A stretch of 64,000 bases of DNA. Origin: Photobacterium arenosum (GTDB taxonomy: Bacteria > Pseudomonadota > Gammaproteobacteria > Enterobacterales > Vibrionaceae). Each line of letters opens with the position of its first letter. Within the stretch, counting starts at the first letter, position 1. The notes under the pieces are model-generated. The model made no database searches and was not told where the DNA came from. It saw only the letters and a list, made by a program, of their open reading frames with translations. Positions 62,823 to 64,000 of the stretch are shown piece by piece. The position numbers and the translations under genes were made by a program. The stretch is from NCBI RefSeq assembly GCF_014841115.1, contig NZ_JACYTP010000008.1:1-64000 (forward strand), written 5' to 3'.

Positions 62823-63893
62823 TCAGGGCGATTTATGTACCGGGGCTGTCTGTTGAAGAGCACAGCGAAAACTAGTTCCAGGTGAATACGCTTTCTTTAC
62901 AGGAACAGAGTAGTTTCTGGAAAAAGTCATAGTTGTACCAGAAGAATCACGAAGAACTTTTTGACTTCCACTATCAGGCCCTTGGGGGTTTAACTCTGGT
63001 GATTGCTGATAATAATCAGAGGAATACCAGTCATTTACCCACTCCCGTACTTGATTAGTCATTCCATAGATACCTAACGGATTCGGAGGAAAAGTATCTA
63101 CGTTGCGAAATTCGGCGAAAGATGGTGCATTTACCTCGTCTTCTGTGTACTCAATATAGTAATTAGTTTCAGGATCCAGATAATAACCCTCACTTAGTTG
63201 TAAGTAGCCTGTATTGGTTGCGAAATAATACTTCTTCCCACGACTTCGAGCGGCATATTCCCACTGTGCTTCTGTTGGTAAGTCAAAGGGTATTGCACTA
63301 ATTTGGCCTACCCATAGACAATAATCTTTGGCTTCTTGCCACGTTTTAGCACTGGCTGGGTGATCTTTTCTATTTTCAAGAAGCCACTGGTAGCGCTCTG
63401 AGTTGCGTTTAACAATTGAGCCATCTTGGATATTCTCCTTTGCCACAGGCAGTCCGTTGATTTGACGCATCCACTCCATATCAATAAAGCGCGTTTCAAA
63501 TTTAGCGATTGAGTAGGCATCGAGTGTGACTTGATGCAAATGATCAGCTCCTGTCATCTGACTCCCCGGTGAGCTCAAACATTCAGCATCCGGAGACCAG
63601 TCCATCCGGCTGACCGTACGGCTGGGGATTTCACAAGGGGCACCAAAATCCCCCATCTCAAAGCTGCCGCCTTCAACAAACACCAGATTCTCGATGGCAC
63701 GTACCACCACGTCGGCGGCGTTTTGTTTTTGTTCCTGGGTGGCCTCAGGGTAACGCTTTTCGATATTAGTAACTATGGTATCAAGCTGCTGTTGAGAGAC
63801 GGTTTCACTGGAGATTTTAATGGGAGAATTGTTGTCATTGCAGGCCGCTAATAATGGCAGCGTACATGCAAGTCCTAGCCTGTAAATATTCAT
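62823..63893 (-). CDS. FGE/SUMF1-fold lipoprotein, putative immunity protein 4
   Basis: A 356-residue lipoprotein starting at ATG 63893 with the same signal peptide and AAGGA site. The SUMF1 domain (LPTEAQWEYAARSRGKKYYF, GMTNQVREWVNDWYSSDYY, SFRCALQQTAPVHKSP) is intermediate between copies 1/3 and 2. The upstream flank is of type B, as in copy 2 (ACCCCAGAAACAAAAACACA). No effector tail is recognisable between copies 3 and 4 (62668-62822). The array may continue beyond the window's end. Confidence 0.75.
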   Translation of the reverse strand: MNIYRLGLACTLPLLAACNDNNSPIKISSETVSQQQLDTIVTNIEKRYPEATQEQKQNAADVVVRAIENLVFVEGGSFEMGDFGAPCEIPSRTVSRMDWSPDAECLSSPGSQMTGADHLHQVTLDAYSIAKFETRFIDMEWMRQINGLPVAKENIQDGSIVKRNSERYQWLLENRKDHPASAKTWQEAKDYCLWVGQISAIPFDLPTEAQWEYAARSRGKKYYFATNTGYLQLSEGYYLDPETNYYIEYTEDEVNAPSFAEFRNVDTFPPNPLGIYGMTNQVREWVNDWYSSDYYQQSPELNPQGPDSGSQKVLRDSSGTTMTFSRNYSVPVKKAYSPGTSFRCALQQTAPVHKSP

Positions 63894-64000
63894 GCTGAAA
63901 TCCTTTGTTTTTAGTGTCTTAGTGTACCGAAACCCCAGAAACAAAAACACAAAACTGGTGGCTAAATCAGGAAATTCACAGGTGTTTTTTGAATAGGGTT

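Noticed and set aside
58827..63893. Reading the four FGE-like genes as active sulfatase-maturation enzymes
   Set aside because: No sulfatase gene is nearby, the copper-binding Cys pair is missing, and the genes face effector ends rather than a sulfatase.

Overview
The window looks like a chromosome segment of a marine gammaproteobacterium of the Vibrionaceae, most likely Photobacterium or a close relative. This is inferred from the tal-tkt pair, a XapX gene next to deoD, a small DUF3283-like gene, Vibrio-type Hcp, ClpV and VasH, and many genes very close to E. coli/Vibrio orthologues (LeuA, AvtA, DeoD, DgkA). No rRNA, tRNA or CRISPR array was seen.

Layout. 1-15.5 kb is mostly housekeeping: a 5'-partial transketolase and transaldolase, a large hybrid sensor kinase, a chromosomal IS1-like zinc-ribbon protein, XapX-DeoD, a small outer-membrane barrel protein, unknown small proteins, a DMT exporter with a divergent Lrp-type regulator, and a dgkA / LTA-synthase-like pair preceded by a PmrA-like box. 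15.6-23.8 kb carries an AraC regulator and then a complete L-threonate/D-erythronate catabolic locus: a divergent DeoR-type regulator, ltnD, otnK, otnC, otnI, denD and a GntP permease. 23.8-26.4 kb holds a small conserved protein, an AraC regulator and a MATE efflux pump.

27.2-38.7 kb is a visibly AT-rich, apparently transferred cluster. It encodes an Fe(II)/2-oxoglutarate amino-acid hydroxylase of the clavaminate-synthase type, two aminotransferases, a large FAD/NAD(P)-binding oxidoreductase, an isochorismatase-fold hydrolase, an MFS exporter, a cupin, a single-chain LeuD-LeuC fusion and a LeuA paralogue. It has no NRPS, carrier protein, ligase or LeuB. The simplest reading is a dedicated chain-elongation route to a non-protein, leucine-pathway-derived, hydroxylated amino acid that is exported. 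This is the best candidate for an undescribed system.

39.5-47.3 kb is one giant gene for a 2590-residue Ig-like lipoprotein with AT-rich mosaic patches. Behind it lies a 187-bp miniature inverted-repeat element with a perfect 8-bp target duplication.

48-64 kb is a type VI secretion module. vasH and clpV lie on one strand. hcp, behind a consensus sigma-54 promoter, is followed on the other strand by vgrG, a DUF4123 adaptor gene and a LysM effector gene. The effector faces four tandem, convergent genes for lipoproteins with a formylglycine-generating-enzyme fold, which I read as immunity proteins. Two displaced C-terminal tails of former effectors survive between them, so the array is a record of past effector replacement and duplication. 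T6SS sheath, baseplate and membrane-complex genes are not in the window.
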